Source of the DNA: Flavobacteriaceae bacterium
Lineage (GTDB): Bacteria > Bacteroidota > Bacteroidia > Flavobacteriales > Weeksellaceae
Direction of reading: 5' to 3'
Assembly (NCBI GenBank): GCA_031277475.1
Contig: JAITMJ010000103.1
Coordinates: 17,804-81,803, forward strand
DNA length: 64,000 nucleotides
In this document: one piece after another, positions 44,338 to 52,482 of the stretch
Numbering within the stretch: position 1 is the stretch's first letter
Layout of the letters: every line of letters begins with the position of its first letter
Made by a program: the position numbers and the translations under genes
The notes under the pieces: model-generated
Told to the model about the DNA's origin: nothing
Seen by the model: the letters and a program-made list of their open reading frames with translations, nothing else
Database searches by the model: none

Positions 44338-45327
44338 TCATCTTCTGCCGCCTCCCGAGGAGCGTCCGCCGCCGGAACTTCCGGAACTCACGCCGCCACC
44401 GCCGGAACGAATTCCGCCGCTTGACGAGCCGCTGCTTCTCACGCCGCCGCTGTTGTAGCCGGAATTATTTCTCGGTGTTGTGGTGTTTCTCGGAGTTGTA
44501 GTTGTATTTCTTGGCGGAGTTGTGTAGGTGTTATCTCTCGGAGTTGTAGTGCCGGTTCTTATTCCGCCGGTGTTTCTCGGAATAGTTGTGGTATTATTCC
44601 TTACGCCGGAATTTGTGGTTCTTGTTCCTGAAGTGGAATTTCTGACACCGGTATTGGCAAACGCTCCGTTTGAGCCTATTCTTCTGTTCACAAAACCCGG
44701 TGCGTTGTAGGAATTGTAGCGATTTCCATAATAATTATGATGATAATATCCGCCGTAATAATATGGATTGTATCCGTACCAATACGGATTGTAGCCATAC
44801 CAATACGGACTGTAATACCCGCCGTACCAGCCGGAATAAAATCCGTAGCCCCAATATGGAGAATAATATCCGCCCCAAGGCGAACCCCAGCCCCAACTGT
44901 AGCCAAGTCCCCAACCAAAACCGGAATACATTCCGTAATAATAAGGATAGCCCCAGCCGTATCCGTACCAACCGGAATTGTAATAATTGGTTTCCGAACC
45001 GACGTAGCTACCCCAATCCGAGCCGTAGTATTGGTCGTCTGAAGTGGTTGTTCCGTCCCAATCTTTGTATCGGTCGTAAACGATTTGGTTTTGGTCGCGT
45101 TCAACGTAATCCGTATTCTGATAATCGTAATATTCCCCGACTTTGTTGCCGTTTGTCATCGCACCTGCGGGAAGTGTGTCTCTGTTGGGATCATAGTAAA
45201 CCCCGTCTGTTTCGCTGTATCCGTCTGTTACGATGATACAAGATGTAGCCAAAAAACCTGCTGACATCAATAAAATTGCTTTGAATTTTATAACATCAAA
45301 TACTTTTTTGTATATATTTTTTTCCAT
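44338..45327 (-). CDS. Tyr/Gly/Trp-rich low-complexity lipoprotein
   Basis: The 329-residue protein has a lipoprotein signal ending LMSAGFLATSC (Cys about residue 30). Residues ~100-205 are extremely rich in Tyr, Gly and Trp (GWGYPYYYGMYSGFGWG; repeated YWYGYNP). The rest is Thr/Arg/Asn-rich (TTTPRNTT repeats) and ends in a Ser/Gly/Arg run (SGGGRSSGGGRR). Aromatic-glycine repeats like these suggest a sticky or structural surface protein. Automated pipelines sometimes mislabel such proteins; I assign no function. Confidence 0.8.
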   Translation of the reverse strand: MEKNIYKKVFDVIKFKAILLMSAGFLATSCIIVTDGYSETDGVYYDPNRDTLPAGAMTNGNKVGEYYDYQNTDYVERDQNQIVYDRYKDWDGTTTSDDQYYGSDWGSYVGSETNYYNSGWYGYGWGYPYYYGMYSGFGWGLGYSWGWGSPWGGYYSPYWGYGFYSGWYGGYYSPYWYGYNPYWYGYNPYYYGGYYHHNYYGNRYNSYNAPGFVNRRIGSNGAFANTGVRNSTSGTRTTNSGVRNNTTTIPRNTGGIRTGTTTPRDNTYTTPPRNTTTTPRNTTTPRNNSGYNSGGVRSSGSSSGGIRSGGGGVSSGSSGGGRSSGGGRR

Positions 45328-45504
45328 GATAAAGAATTTTTTGGGTTTAAATATTTTTAATTTATACTAAAATTACACTATTTCCAATATGTAAATTTTG
45401 GGTAAAATTAGTCTTTTCGCTTGGATAAAACAAGAATAAAAAAGTTAAAAGTAATTTAACGTAAGCAATGGGGTAAATCTTACGCGGATTTTTTCGCAGA
45501 TTAA

Positions 45505-45537
45505 CAGAAAAGTTCCGCCCGGAGGGCGGAACTTTGA
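45505..45537 (-). terminator. Terminator of the T9SS hydrolase gene
   Basis: GTTCCGCCC-gga-GGGCGGAAC is a 9-bp perfect stem. On the minus strand it is followed by TTTTC, 25 nt after the stop of the 1047-residue protein. Confidence 0.85.
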
Positions 45538-45560
45538 CATTATCATGATGGATTTTTTTT

Positions 45561-48500
45561 TTAGTTTTTAACAAGCGTTTGATTAATAATCACTTTATTA
45601 TCTCTCGAAATGTTTACAACATACATTCCTGAAGGGAAACTGCTTAAATCAAAAGAGTTTCCTGTTTTTGAGATGACAATAGTTCCCATACTATTTGCAA
45701 CTTTGATTTGATATAAATCTTCCTGTTTTCCGATTCCGGGACAAGGGTCTTCAACTCTATGTAAAATCGAATAATTGTCCGAAACTCCATCGGTTTTTAC
45801 AAGAATATATGTTTCACAAGGTATCATGGGCGGAGGCGTTAGATATGCCATATAGTCCGTGGTACCGCATGCATTTGTGGCTTGAACTTTAACATCCATA
45901 GTCCAATTGTTATTTGGACCTGTTGCCCATCCCCCGGTTTGGGAATTTATATGTAGATACACACCTCCCGGTGGATTTGAGGATATTTTTGTCCATGTGA
46001 TTTGTGTGATGCCCTGATCTTCGGGATTAATAGCATTTTCAATACCATCACTGATATAAAAATGGGATTCATTATAATAGGTTGGATCGTTAATTTGAGT
46101 TACCTGAAAGTTCGGTTTCCCCACCCAGATTTTTTTGGAAAGCGTTTTTGTTCCACAGCCTGAACCGCTCATAGTAACTGTAAGTGTTAAGCCTCCGTTG
46201 TATGTTCCGGTGTTGGTTAGGGTAACTTCAGGAGTTCCGTTGCCGGACATTGTAATGGTGCCATTACCGCCGGAAAGCGTCCAATTATAAGTTGTGGCTC
46301 CTGCCGGAACAGAATAGGTTTCGCTTGAATTTGAACATATTACAGTTTCTCCTGCTATTTCAGAAGATGAACACATAAATGTGCAAGAGGCTTCATACGA
46401 ATTGTTATTGATTTCTGCTGCGAGCCAATTTCCGTTTCTTGATGTAAACTGTAAATGGTATTCATTGCCGTTTTGATTGTCTGCTCCGTTGTATGCTGTG
46501 ATGAAATTAGCAAAAGGCGTATTTTTGGGTGCAGGCGGCGGATTGGCTCCATTGTATGCTACTTTATAATCTGTATCGGATAACGCTACATTTCCGTTTC
46601 CAATGTCTAATGCACTTGGCGTCGGGGTAAGCGTAAAAGTATTTACTCCCGAAAGATTATCTATTTCCCCAAAATCGATATAGCCTCCGCCATAATAATC
46701 AAAAGGCAATACACCGGAAGGCTGATACACGTTTTTGTTCACAATATTAACCGTAACTTTTGGACCTATCCAAAATATCTTTTTGGTATATGACATTTTA
46801 TTGTGATACAAAGTTGCCCCTGCATTATAGGAAAGAGAATTGGCATAAACATCAATATCATAAGTGGATTTTCCGGGTACTAATCCTAACAATCCTGCGC
46901 CTAAAAATGCAGGACTGTTAAAAATTATTGCTCCGAAAACACCACCTACAGGAGCATAGAATATCATATTCAAAAGGTCTCCCCAAAACGAAAATCCTTT
47001 ATGGAAATTAAATCCCGATAACTTATCTCCTGCATTGAAAATTTCCGTATTTCCACATTCGCTGCCGTTGCTGACGGCGATATTTCGGATGCCTTCGTTT
47101 GTGGGATAGCCTTTGTTTTTGAGTTCGGTTTGAAAACTGTTGTATGTAGAATTATCCAAACCGTAATTCATTGTCATTCTGTTTTTCAGGAGTTGGCGAG
47201 TGGCAGGTTGATCTAAAAGACTAATGTAAACCGATACCGGCATTGCTCCGAACATTGGAACTATAATCTGTCCTCCGAAAAGCAATACCGGAGAATTGAC
47301 GTATATATTAGCCGCATGCCGATACGCCGCTTGATAGCCCAACGGCATATTAGCACCTTGTTGCGGTCCGTCTTGGTTGATGAACATGCGCGTTTGGTGC
47401 TGTTGTCCTTTTAGTTCCAAATCTCTAAGTGCATATCTGGAAACCAAACCGCCCATACTTTGCCCAAGCACCACATTTTTTTCCGCGCTGCCGTTTAGGG
47501 CTTTTTGTTGGTTTACCCATTTTATGACTTCCTGAAGAACATACGCATTGTTCTGAATATAGTCCATCCCGTTTTGCCATTTTATAAAGATAATGTCATA
47601 CGTTTGGTCTCCGGAGAGTACTAAATTATTACCTGTTATTAAAGGTGGAAGATCAAAACTACTGGAATTATATACACTTCTTTGAAAGTCTATAAAACTC
47701 TGTTGTCCGTCCAAATTTTCAGGGTTTAAAACTCTATCCATATCAAAACCGGTTACCACGATGAGGGGTTTTCTGATGCCGTTGTTGCCTGCATCGTCTA
47801 TGATTAAGCGTGCTTTTCCGGGTGATGTTCCCGGGTAGGAAGTGGTAGCCGTGATTTCTTTGGTAAAATAGATTTCGCTTGTAGGCGGAGTACCGGGACC
47901 GGGACCGTCTATCGGAAGTTTTGATTGAACATTCGGCGTATCCATATCAACAAGGCTCAAACCCTGATAAATCATTATTTTGCTTTGCGCCAAAAGGGTT
48001 TGCCCTGAAGTGAGCGTTAATTTGAATGTCCACGTTTTTACGCCTTCGGAAGTATAGGTAGCGGAAACGAACTGATCGGTCGGCAGTATAAAAAAGCCGG
48101 AACCGTCCCCAAAATCCATTTCTATTTTTTGAATTTCCGAAGCGGCATTGGTGTAGAACACATTTTGCGGCAATTTCACGTTCACCGTATAGCCGGTGTA
48201 GGTATGCACAGGCGGCGTGATGGCAAATACCTTGTTTTCTACATAAGGATTTTTGCCCGCCACATCATAAAATTTGCCGTTGGTATATTGCACTTTGCCA
48301 CTGCTGAGCGCATCTTCTGCATAAGCACCGTATTTGAAAAACAAACCGCCGAGGGCGATAAAATTTTTGCCTCGCGCCTGCTGCCAGTTGTTTTCAAAAG
48401 TTTGCGGTGCCACAAAACCTGCGGAAACATCGCGAATACGGCTCATCAGGAGCGTGTTGTATATTTCGCGGATGTTTTTGTAGTTGATATACGTAGAATC

Positions 48501-48704
48501 CGTCAGCGTTCCGTTGAATGCGGGAACGTTTGTAAATTCCATACCATAATCCAAGAGTATTCCGTTCGGAACTTTGGATTTGTCTATTGCTGAGAACATC
48601 GAATTGACTTGTGTAGCCCATTCGGTACTGATTTCCTGCTGTGCCGATGTGTTTATGATGATGCACAAAGCAGAAATGAACGAAAGTTTATTTAAAAATT
48701 TCAT
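45561..48704 (-). CDS. Secreted alpha/beta hydrolase with type IX sorting domain
   Basis: The 1047-residue protein has a signal peptide (MKFLNKLSFISALCIIINTSAQ). A catalytic region has the nucleophile motif GQSMGG (S416) preceded by LIVVTGFDMDRVLNP, which fits lipase/esterase hydrolases. A PKD/Ig-like part follows (about 760-840, AGETVICSNSSETYSVPAGATTYNW). The C-terminus has a type IX sorting domain (IKVANSMGTIVISKTGNSF, then LSSFPSGMYVVNI). It would be exported by the PorQ/GldD machinery. The natural ester or amide substrate is unknown. Confidence 0.85.
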   Translation of the reverse strand: MKFLNKLSFISALCIIINTSAQQEISTEWATQVNSMFSAIDKSKVPNGILLDYGMEFTNVPAFNGTLTDSTYINYKNIREIYNTLLMSRIRDVSAGFVAPQTFENNWQQARGKNFIALGGLFFKYGAYAEDALSSGKVQYTNGKFYDVAGKNPYVENKVFAITPPVHTYTGYTVNVKLPQNVFYTNAASEIQKIEMDFGDGSGFFILPTDQFVSATYTSEGVKTWTFKLTLTSGQTLLAQSKIMIYQGLSLVDMDTPNVQSKLPIDGPGPGTPPTSEIYFTKEITATTSYPGTSPGKARLIIDDAGNNGIRKPLIVVTGFDMDRVLNPENLDGQQSFIDFQRSVYNSSSFDLPPLITGNNLVLSGDQTYDIIFIKWQNGMDYIQNNAYVLQEVIKWVNQQKALNGSAEKNVVLGQSMGGLVSRYALRDLELKGQQHQTRMFINQDGPQQGANMPLGYQAAYRHAANIYVNSPVLLFGGQIIVPMFGAMPVSVYISLLDQPATRQLLKNRMTMNYGLDNSTYNSFQTELKNKGYPTNEGIRNIAVSNGSECGNTEIFNAGDKLSGFNFHKGFSFWGDLLNMIFYAPVGGVFGAIIFNSPAFLGAGLLGLVPGKSTYDIDVYANSLSYNAGATLYHNKMSYTKKIFWIGPKVTVNIVNKNVYQPSGVLPFDYYGGGYIDFGEIDNLSGVNTFTLTPTPSALDIGNGNVALSDTDYKVAYNGANPPPAPKNTPFANFITAYNGADNQNGNEYHLQFTSRNGNWLAAEINNNSYEASCTFMCSSSEIAGETVICSNSSETYSVPAGATTYNWTLSGGNGTITMSGNGTPEVTLTNTGTYNGGLTLTVTMSGSGCGTKTLSKKIWVGKPNFQVTQINDPTYYNESHFYISDGIENAINPEDQGITQITWTKISSNPPGGVYLHINSQTGGWATGPNNNWTMDVKVQATNACGTTDYMAYLTPPPMIPCETYILVKTDGVSDNYSILHRVEDPCPGIGKQEDLYQIKVANSMGTIVISKTGNSFDLSSFPSGMYVVNISRDNKVIINQTLVKN

Positions 48705-48776
48705 ACTTTTGTTTGATTTTAAGGGTTTAATATTAAGTGATTTGTCAATCCTTAGTGTTTGCTTTTAGACTTAGTG

Positions 48777-48803
48777 GAAGATGGTGTTTGCCCGCCATCT
48801 TCT
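48777..48803. other. Perfect hairpin upstream of the hydrolase gene
   Basis: GAAGATGG-tgtttgcccg-CCATCTTC is followed by TTTTGTTT on the plus strand, so it resembles a plus-strand terminator although no plus-strand gene ends here. It may end the minus-strand lipoprotein transcript only weakly. It occupies the position held by the structured RNA element after the paralogous gene at 49796. Confidence 0.5.
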
Positions 48804-48857
48804 TTTGTTTAGGATGTATCTGTTATCATAATTGTAATAATAATTTAAAGGTTAAAC

Positions 48858-49409
48858 TTATGGTGCATAATGAAGGTCGAAACGTCCTTCTCTTACTTCT
48901 ACTTTCTTTCCGGAAATATCGTCAACAGCATCGAACCAAAACGTTCCAGATATAATATAATTAATAGTGTCTAAATGGGTAATCTTCAATTCTCCGGTAT
49001 AATCTCCTTTTGTTAGAAAATGTCCTACATCGAAATTTACATAACTTGCTGTGGAAAAAATTTGAGTATCATCCCATAAATTTTCAGAAAATTGATATGT
49101 ATGACCTTCCTCAAAAGATATATTGTGGGAACCAATAAATATACCCGGAAATCCCTTAGTTATATTATCATTTATCCCCAATCCAAAATGATATCCACCA
49201 TCAAGATACTGATAATGCGATGTCAATATGGGAGGTCCGTCTATTGCTTGTCCTCTCGGCAAAAGAACTTTTCCGTTTACCAAGCAACCTGCGGTGTTTT
49301 TTCCGGTTTGCGTGGCGGGCGGAAGTTGTGCAGGGTTGCTGCTGTTTTCGTCATCATCTTTACATCCTAATAGCAGGAGTGTAGAGAGAATAATAAGTAA
49401 ATTTTTCAT
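48858..49409 (-). CDS. Lipoprotein, paralogue A (DUF6252-like)
   Basis: The 183-residue lipoprotein (MKNLLIILSTLLLLGC, Cys 16) contains NTAGCLVNGKVLLP, YHFGLGIN, and closes with SGTFWFDAV...VEVREGRFDLHYAP. It is about 75 percent identical by eye to the protein encoded at 49796-50350 and matches Bacteroidota lipoproteins of the DUF6252 type (G-C-L-V-N-G-x-x-[WL]-x-P, G-x-F-D). One RNA element copy lies directly upstream, ending about 33 nt before its ATG. Function is unknown. Confidence 0.8.
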   Translation of the reverse strand: MKNLLIILSTLLLLGCKDDDENSSNPAQLPPATQTGKNTAGCLVNGKVLLPRGQAIDGPPILTSHYQYLDGGYHFGLGINDNITKGFPGIFIGSHNISFEEGHTYQFSENLWDDTQIFSTASYVNFDVGHFLTKGDYTGELKITHLDTINYIISGTFWFDAVDDISGKKVEVREGRFDLHYAP

Positions 49410-49441
49410 AAGATTTTGTTTTTAAGATTAATGTATGTGTT

Positions 49442-49723
49442 AAAAAGATTTTCAATTTATAAATGCAACAAGGGCGTGTTCTCGACCTACATCCTCGCTT
49501 CAGGTTCTGACAAAACCCGTAAAAGAAATGAAGCAAAACACACCCACTCGGGCGCATCTCACAGTCATATTTCTTTTACTATTTAAAAATTGTCAGATTT
49601 TGAAACGAGAAAAATGAACTGCTAAACGCAATTTATTTTAAAAAAAAACTATTTTTATTTTATTCTTATAATTTTTCTGTTTTTTTATTTTGAACAAATA
49701 TAAAAATTAAATTGAATATACAA
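49442..49723 (-). ncRNA. Candidate structured RNA, copy 1
   Basis: The minus strand has TTTG (-33, TTG = 49721-49723), 18 nt, then TATATTTG (49695-49702). A ~245-nt folded region follows, ending in TTTTT at 49442-49446. Three nested helices form: 49494-49502/49601-49609, 49506-49513/49590-49597 and 49519-49529/49569-49579. A closing pair set GCGT/ACGC and GTTC/GAAC brings the ends together. All three helices differ in sequence from copy 2 yet keep pairing. No long ORF is conserved. Confidence 0.7.
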
Positions 49724-49795
49724 AATAAATTGTGTTTGCTTTTATTTTTTTAGGATGTATCTGTTTTCATAATTGAATAAATTTAAAGGTTAAAC

Positions 49796-50350
49796 TTATG
49801 GTGCATAATGAAGGTCGAAACGTCCTTCTCTTACTTCTACTTTTTCTCCGTTAGAATTTACGGCGTCAAACCAAAACGTTCCGGAAATAATATAATTTGT
49901 AGTATCTAAATGCGTGATTTTTAGTTCACCAGTATGTATATTTGTCGTGTTATATTGATAACCATAGATAGTACTTCCAAAACTAGCAGAGGCATAAATT
50001 TGAGTATCATCCCATAATTCTTCGGATAACTCATATATATGACCTTCCTCAAAAGATATATTATGTGAACCTATGGTTATACCCTCTACGTTATTATTTG
50101 AAACATTGGTTATACCTAATCCAAAATGGTAACCGCCATCAAGATACTGATAGTGTGCTGCTAATGCGGGACCTCCGTCTATTATTGAGCCTTTATCAGG
50201 CAAAAGAACTTTTCCGTTTACCAAGCAACCTGCGGTGTTTTTTCCGGTTTGTGTGGCAGGTGGAAGTTGTGCAGGATTGCTGCTGTTTTCGTTGTCGTCT
50301 TTACATCCTAATAGCAGGAATGTAGAGAGAATAATAAGTACGTGTTTCAT
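49796..50350 (-). CDS. Lipoprotein, paralogue B (DUF6252-like)
   Basis: The 184-residue lipoprotein (MKHVLIILSTFLLLGC, Cys 16) is a near copy of the 48858 protein, with most change in the middle loops (residues 60-130). I chose ATG 50348-50350 over one 21 codons upstream because it begins at the lipoprotein signal. The two genes also share their 3' flank (AAGGTTAAACTTATGGTGCA on the plus strand), so the duplication included downstream sequence. Confidence 0.8.
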   Translation of the reverse strand: MKHVLIILSTFLLLGCKDDNENSSNPAQLPPATQTGKNTAGCLVNGKVLLPDKGSIIDGGPALAAHYQYLDGGYHFGLGITNVSNNNVEGITIGSHNISFEEGHIYELSEELWDDTQIYASASFGSTIYGYQYNTTNIHTGELKITHLDTTNYIISGTFWFDAVNSNGEKVEVREGRFDLHYAP

Positions 50351-50382
50351 AATTGTAATAATTTTAAAAGTTAATTTTTCAT

Positions 50383-51003
50383 TTAATATTCCTTGTGATA
50401 GCCTATTCCCCACACAATACCAAACCCGATATAGGCGTGTTTTGAAATGTTCCCAATCAGTTTAAATCCGATACTGTTTCCGAAAGCCGTAGGTTTCCCT
50501 ACGGGAATCACGCCGTAAATAGTGTATGGTTTTTTCGTGGATTTAAACCATTTCACATTAAACTCAAAGGGAACACCGAAATAATTTTTGGAATTTTCGT
50601 AATATTTTCCCTGTTCGTCTTTCAGAAATTCCGCGTGTTCATAGATTGAAACTCCCGCCGAAAAACTGTAAGAAAAATTGTCTTCCGTATATCTTCGTCC
50701 GTATAAAATTCCGTATTCATCAATGCTTGTATCACTCCAAACTATCGGAATCGGAGTGAACGGAGAAAGCATAAAAAGGTCGAAACTCAACTCATTGATA
50801 TGAGCATATCTTACGGTAAAAAGATTCTTGTTGGTTTCATAATTCAATCCGGCAGAAGACATCAATCCTCCTTTTTCGGAGAAAACTTTTGCATAACCGC
50901 CGCCGACATCAATATAAAGTATCGGCGGTTTTTTCTCTTGTGCAAGAGAAAATATCGGAATATACAAAACGGTACAGAATAAAAGTTTTAAAATACTTTG
51001 CAT
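50383..51003 (-). CDS. Outer-membrane-type hypothetical protein
   Basis: The 206-residue protein has a signal peptide (MQSILKLLFCTVLYIPIFSLAQ) followed by alternating short strands (ILYIDVGGGYAKVFSEKG, NLFTVRYAHINELS, FSYSFSAGVSIYEHAEF, YIGFGIVWGIGYHKEY). This suggests a small beta-barrel of the outer membrane. It is 33 nt upstream of lipoprotein paralogue B on the same strand and may be co-transcribed. Its upstream region carries two ATTCCA-AA-TGGAAT palindromes shared with the divergent XRE gene. Confidence 0.7.
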   Translation of the reverse strand: MQSILKLLFCTVLYIPIFSLAQEKKPPILYIDVGGGYAKVFSEKGGLMSSAGLNYETNKNLFTVRYAHINELSFDLFMLSPFTPIPIVWSDTSIDEYGILYGRRYTEDNFSYSFSAGVSIYEHAEFLKDEQGKYYENSKNYFGVPFEFNVKWFKSTKKPYTIYGVIPVGKPTAFGNSIGFKLIGNISKHAYIGFGIVWGIGYHKEY

Positions 51004-51096
51004 AATCTTGATTTTTAATTTAAACTCAAAAGTATTAAAAAAAAACTCTAATCCTTAATGTTGCAACAAATATGAAAATTAATTTTTAAATAACCT

Positions 51097-51132
51097 ATTC
51101 CAAATGGAATAATACAATATTCCAAATGGAAT
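51097..51132. promoter_or_regulatory. Twin palindromic operator ATTCCAAATGGAAT
   Basis: Two exact copies of ATTCCA-AA-TGGAAT lie at 51097-51110 and 51119-51132. Their centres are 22 bp apart, about two helical turns. They sit between the divergent XRE gene (51182) and the 206-residue protein gene, abutting the expected -33 region of the XRE promoter (-7 like box TATCTTTA, 51155-51162). An autoregulated XRE binding site is likely. Confidence 0.65.
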
Positions 51133-51181
51133 AAAAGGTTTTTTGTAAAAAGATTATCTTTACACTTCAATTTTTGGCATT

Positions 51182-51562
51182 ATGAATTACAGTATAGGTT
51201 CTAAAATAAAACAACTGAGAGAGCAACAAAATATATCTCAGAAAGATTTGGCGTATGAATTGGAAGTTTCCCAAGGTTATCTCAGTAAAATAGAAAGCGG
51301 CGAAATTGAAAAAATGGATTTTCTTTTTATGCAAAAAATAGCGGAATTTTTCAAAGTAGAGCCACAATATTTTTTAGAGAAAGGTACCATTGTAAATGAT
51401 GTTGAAACAAGCAATCACTCTGCTGTTGGCTACATCAGTACTTTAACCATAAATAATAACTTTTCCGAAGATTTACTAAAAAAATTAATAGATAATCAAT
51501 CGCAAATTTCCAAACTGATGGAAATGCAGAATAATTTGATTGAAAACCTTTTAAAAAAGTAA
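51182..51562 (+). CDS. XRE-family transcriptional regulator
   Basis: The 126-residue protein has an N-terminal HTH_3 domain (IGSKIKQLREQQNISQKDLAYELEVSQGYLSKIESGE, residues 5-41, stated here only as the domain span). A short linker and a C-terminal helical stretch (LLKKLIDNQSQISKLMEMQN) follow, likely for dimerisation. The gene diverges from the 206-residue protein gene with two identical palindromes between them. It probably binds these sites and controls itself and its neighbour. Confidence 0.88.
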   Translation: MNYSIGSKIKQLREQQNISQKDLAYELEVSQGYLSKIESGEIEKMDFLFMQKIAEFFKVEPQYFLEKGTIVNDVETSNHSAVGYISTLTINNNFSEDLLKKLIDNQSQISKLMEMQNNLIENLLKK

Positions 51563-51575
51563 ACACTCAAAAATT

Positions 51576-51614
51576 ATTCCGTTCGGAACTTTGGATTTGT
51601 CTATTGCTGAGAAC
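51576..51614 (-). pseudogene. 39-bp scar of the T9SS hydrolase gene
   Basis: The 39 bp at 51576-51614 are identical to 48559-48597, inside the 1047-residue hydrolase gene (codons for FSAIDKSKVPNGI). They stand alone here, in the same orientation, with no further hydrolase sequence. They record a past duplication or recombination. Confidence 0.75.
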
Positions 51615-51652
51615 GTAGGATGTTTTCACCCTTTTTTCATATTCCGGTATTT

Positions 51653-51934
51653 AAAAAGGCTTTATTTTATAAAAGCAACAAGGGCGTGTTCTCGACTTAC
51701 ATCCTTCGTTCAGGTTACTCGAACAACCCATCTAAGAAATGAAGTAAAACACACCCAATCGGGTGCATCTCACAGTCATTATTCTTAGATATTTAAAATA
51801 TTTCGAGTATTTTGAACGAAGAAAAATGAACTGCTAAACGCAATTTATTTTAAAAAAACCTATTTTTATTTTATCCTTATAATTTTTCTGTTTTTTTATT
51901 TTGAACAAATATAAAAATTAAATTGAATATACAA
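51653..51934 (-). ncRNA. Candidate structured RNA, copy 2
   Basis: The same plan as copy 1: TTG at 51932-51934, 18 nt, TATATTTG (51906-51913), then a fold ending in a T-run (51653-51658) after a GCTTTTAT/ATAAAGC-type hairpin. Helices are 51704-51712/51813-51821, 51717-51723/51802-51808 and 51730-51738/51782-51790, all perfect. The apical part contains CACCC-aatc-GGGTG. It lies 3' of the lipoprotein gene 52016-52363 and convergent with the XRE gene. Confidence 0.7.
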
Positions 51935-52015
51935 AATAAATTGTGTTTGCTTTTATTTTTTTAGGATGTGTTCGTTTTCATAATTGTAATAATTTTAAAA
52001 ACATTTGAAAATATT

Positions 52016-52363
52016 TTACCATCCTGATAAATTACTCACAGCTATTGCTAAACGTATCATTTGTATTGTTGCCAACACAACTAATCCGGCTACAGGAGTA
52101 GTCAATACCAAACTAAATTTGTTTATCTTGATAATATCCTCCTTTTCAATTTCCATTTCTTCTTTTTTATAAATGCCGACAATGGAACTTTCCGTTTCCT
52201 CTCTGAACTTGAACTGCCGAAAAACCTCTCCGGTTTTGGTTTTTATGATGTATTCGGAATCGGGTTTTAAACGGGAATAATCGTATTGATTTCCTCGGCT
52301 CACTTTCGTAGAAACGCAGGAAACCATCGTAAAAATGATGAGTAAAAATGTGAAATTTTTCAT
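52016..52363 (-). CDS. Small lipoprotein, paralogue 1 of 3
   Basis: The 115-residue protein begins MKNFTFLLIIFTMVSC (lipobox MVSC) and shares the block YDYSRLKPDSEYIIKTKTG, then EVFRQFKFREETESSIVGIY, with two upstream paralogues. A hydrophobic segment near the C-terminus (TTPVAGLVVLATIQMIRLAIA) suggests a membrane contact. It has its own promoter region with an FNR-type box. The family is unknown to me; the shared core looks like a small beta domain. Confidence 0.8.
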   Translation of the reverse strand: MKNFTFLLIIFTMVSCVSTKVSRGNQYDYSRLKPDSEYIIKTKTGEVFRQFKFREETESSIVGIYKKEEMEIEKEDIIKINKFSLVLTTPVAGLVVLATIQMIRLAIAVSNLSGW

Positions 52364-52387
52364 GAGATTTTGTTTTAAAAATTTGTG

Positions 52388-52431
52388 TAAAATTAGTGGT
52401 GATATTTCAGATAAAAATTGATTTAAATCAA
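52388..52431 (-). promoter_or_regulatory. FNR-type box and promoter of lipoprotein paralogue 1
   Basis: TTGATTTAAATCAA at 52418-52431 matches TTGAT-N4-ATCAA exactly. About 30 nt from its centre lies TAATTTTA (52388-52395), a -7-like box. The same spacing recurs upstream of paralogue 3. Confidence 0.7.
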
Positions 52432-52482
52432 AAAAATGAGAGTAAGGAAAAAAATCAAAACATCAAAGATTTAAAATTGTAT

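Noticed and set aside
49360..49557. Minus-strand ORF of 65 codons over RNA element copy 1 (MRPSGCVLLHF start)
   Set aside because: In copy 2 the same frame stops after about 17 codons, while helix pairing is kept, so the constraint is structural rather than coding.
51666..51830. CRISPR-like or integron attC reading of the structured elements
   Set aside because: There are only two copies, no regular spacers, no cas or integrase gene, and no clear GTTRRRY/RYYYAAC core sites; a promoter is present instead.
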